Origin: a virus
DNA: 31,713 nucleotides
Reading direction: 5' to 3' (one strand)
IMG/VR virus record: IMGVR_UViG_3300020430_000061
Location: 1 to 31,713 of that record
The notes under the pieces were generated by a model that saw only the letters and a list, made by a program, of their open reading frames with translations, was not told the DNA's origin and ran no database searches. Made by a program: the position numbers and the translations under genes. This document shows, piece by piece, positions 30,787 to 31,713 of the stretch. The first letter of the stretch is position 1, and every line of letters begins with the position of its first letter.

Positions 30787-31278
30787 ATGGGAACTGTAGT
30801 TCAGTTTAAGAGATCGACTACGGCAAATGCGAAACCACAAGCCAGTGATTTAACGGCCGGTGAAATTGCCATAAACACTAATGATGGTAAATTGTTCCTT
30901 GAAAAGGATAATGGCTCGGTAGTCGAAATTGCATTTGGTGACAATGAACTTATCCTTGATGATTCGGTTATTACCACAGCCACTCTTACGACTACAAACA
31001 ATAATGCAAACCAAGTTGTCGATTCATTCGCGGCAGCTACATTTCGATGTGTCAAATATCTTATTCAAGTAACATCTGGTACTGATTTCCAGGTGTCTGA
31101 AATTTTATCAGTTCACGATGGTACCACAGTTTATCTTACAGAATATGCCTCAATTGCAACTAATGCAGAGTTAGCAACCTTTGATTCAGATATTAGTTCA
31201 AACAATGTAAGGCTTTTAGTTGATCCAGTTAATAATGCTACAACAATAAAAATTACACGGACTGGAGTGAAAGCATAA
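30787..31278 (+). CDS. Virion structural protein with fibre-type N-terminus
   Basis: This is a 163-residue protein. The N-terminal segment QFKRSTTANAKPQASDLTAG then EIAINTNDGKLFLEKDNGSV is the common 'L-x-x-G-E-I-A-I-N-x-x-D-G-K-L-F' module of phage fibre and tail proteins. Residues about 60-163 are a beta-rich domain (CVKYLIQVTSGTDFQVSEIL, SVHDGTTVYLTEYASIAT), typical of small receptor-side or decoration domains in marine T4-like phages. The ribosome-binding site AAGGAAG lies inside the end of the preceding gene. The stop overlaps the next start (TAATG). Confidence 0.8.
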   Translation: MGTVVQFKRSTTANAKPQASDLTAGEIAINTNDGKLFLEKDNGSVVEIAFGDNELILDDSVITTATLTTTNNNANQVVDSFAAATFRCVKYLIQVTSGTDFQVSEILSVHDGTTVYLTEYASIATNAELATFDSDISSNNVRLLVDPVNNATTIKITRTGVKA

Positions 31279-31713
31279 TGCCAATCAATAAGATTCCACA
31301 ACGGGCCTTTAGCAACGACGATATGATCGTTGATAATTATACAGCCACAGCCGGTCAAACGGCATTTACTTTAACTAGGGCTGCAGCTGTTAACTCACTT
31401 CTTGTACACGTCAATGATGTTATTCAACAACCTACTGTAGATTATACAGTGGCTGGTACTACATTGACATTTACTTCTGCTCTTTCAGTGAATGATGATG
31501 TAAGAGTTCGTGTCATGACTGAAAGACCTCTTGGTACTCAGTCAGGTGGAAGTGGTGCTACAACTCTTGGTGCGTTAAATGATGTTTCTTCGGCTGCACC
31601 AGCCACGGGCCAAGTACTTAAGTGGAGTGGTACTCAATGGGCACCAGATACTGATGCAACTGGAGGCAGTGGTGGCGGTGGAGCATTTACTTCAACTACC
31701 GACGGCGCAAGTT
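31278..31713 (+). CDS. Tail-fibre-like protein (5' part, runs off the right edge)
   Basis: ATG 31278 (in a TAATG overlap) opens a frame that stays open for 145 codons to the window edge. It begins MPINKIPQRAFSNDDMIVDN, followed by YTATAGQTAFTLTRAAAVNS with LLVHVNDVIQQP and DYTVAGTTLTFTSALSVNDD. This is the 'F-T-L-x...V-x-V-N-D-V-x-Q-x-P...Y-T-V-x-G-x-T-L-T-F' module of phage fibres. It then has a TTLGALNDVSSAAPATGQVL segment of the same type as the 28854-29075 protein and a Gly-rich linker. It is probably a large receptor-binding fibre; the C-terminus is outside the window. Confidence 0.83.
   Translation, partial: MPINKIPQRAFSNDDMIVDNYTATAGQTAFTLTRAAAVNSLLVHVNDVIQQPTVDYTVAGTTLTFTSALSVNDDVRVRVMTERPLGTQSGGSGATTLGALNDVSSAAPATGQVLKWSGTQWAPDTDATGGSGGGGAFTSTTDGAS

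Noticed and set aside
1-31713. tRNA genes, CRISPR arrays, integrase, attachment sites or insertion sequences
   Set aside because: Coding density is nearly complete; no clover-leaf, regularly spaced repeats, transposase or recombinase motif was seen.

Overview
The window is part of the genome of a T4-like (contractile-tailed) marine-type bacteriophage. The evidence is the co-linear order of T4-family baseplate genes: a gp4-like head-completion nuclease on the opposite strand, then gp48-, gp53-, gp27- and gp5-like proteins, a PAAR spike tip, gp25, gp6, a gp7/tail-protein-I-like protein, gp8 and a very large DUF4815-type protein. Perfect copies of the T4 late promoter -10 box TATAAATA lie in the few gaps. 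The DUF4815 protein and the small conserved ORFs around gp25 resemble those of cyanophages and pelagic T4-like phages. No photosynthesis gene, tRNA or other host-specific marker is present, so the host cannot be fixed from this window. The DNA is visibly A+T-rich.

Layout. 1-179 (-) is the start of the gp4-like gene. 224-17907 (+) is a tightly packed baseplate and tail module with start/stop overlaps such as TAATG. 17912-28448 (-) is a block of 14 overlapping genes with essentially no non-coding DNA. 28512-31713 (+) returns to tail-fibre and virion genes, the last of them cut by the window end.

The baseplate module builds the hub and spike (gp27-like, gp5-like, PAAR) and the wedge (gp53, gp25, gp6, gp7-like, gp8). 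The gp5-like protein has no visible lysozyme domain. Instead, the PAAR tip protein carries a C-terminal M15-type peptidoglycan peptidase, so the cell-wall-cutting activity seems to have moved to the spike tip protein.

The block 17912-28448 is the most striking part. It encodes five radical SAM proteins (three with a full SPASM-like C-terminal cysteine set, one with a shorter set, one with an N-terminal B12-binding-like domain). It also encodes three 2-oxoglutarate/Fe(II)-type oxygenases, one cupin/JmjC-like protein with an H-x-D...H triad, four proteins I cannot assign, and a 193-residue Gly/Ser/Thr-rich protein. That last protein has its only three cysteines in a C-terminal array of three Cys-His-x-Ser units followed by Arg-Gly-Arg-Arg. 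This looks like a phage-encoded peptide or protein modification system, RiPP-like in logic, with the 193-residue protein as the best substrate candidate. A late-promoter box lies just upstream of that gene. Because the block sits between tail-fibre genes, I infer that the modified product could be a virion or tail component, but its chemistry and role cannot be read from sequence alone.
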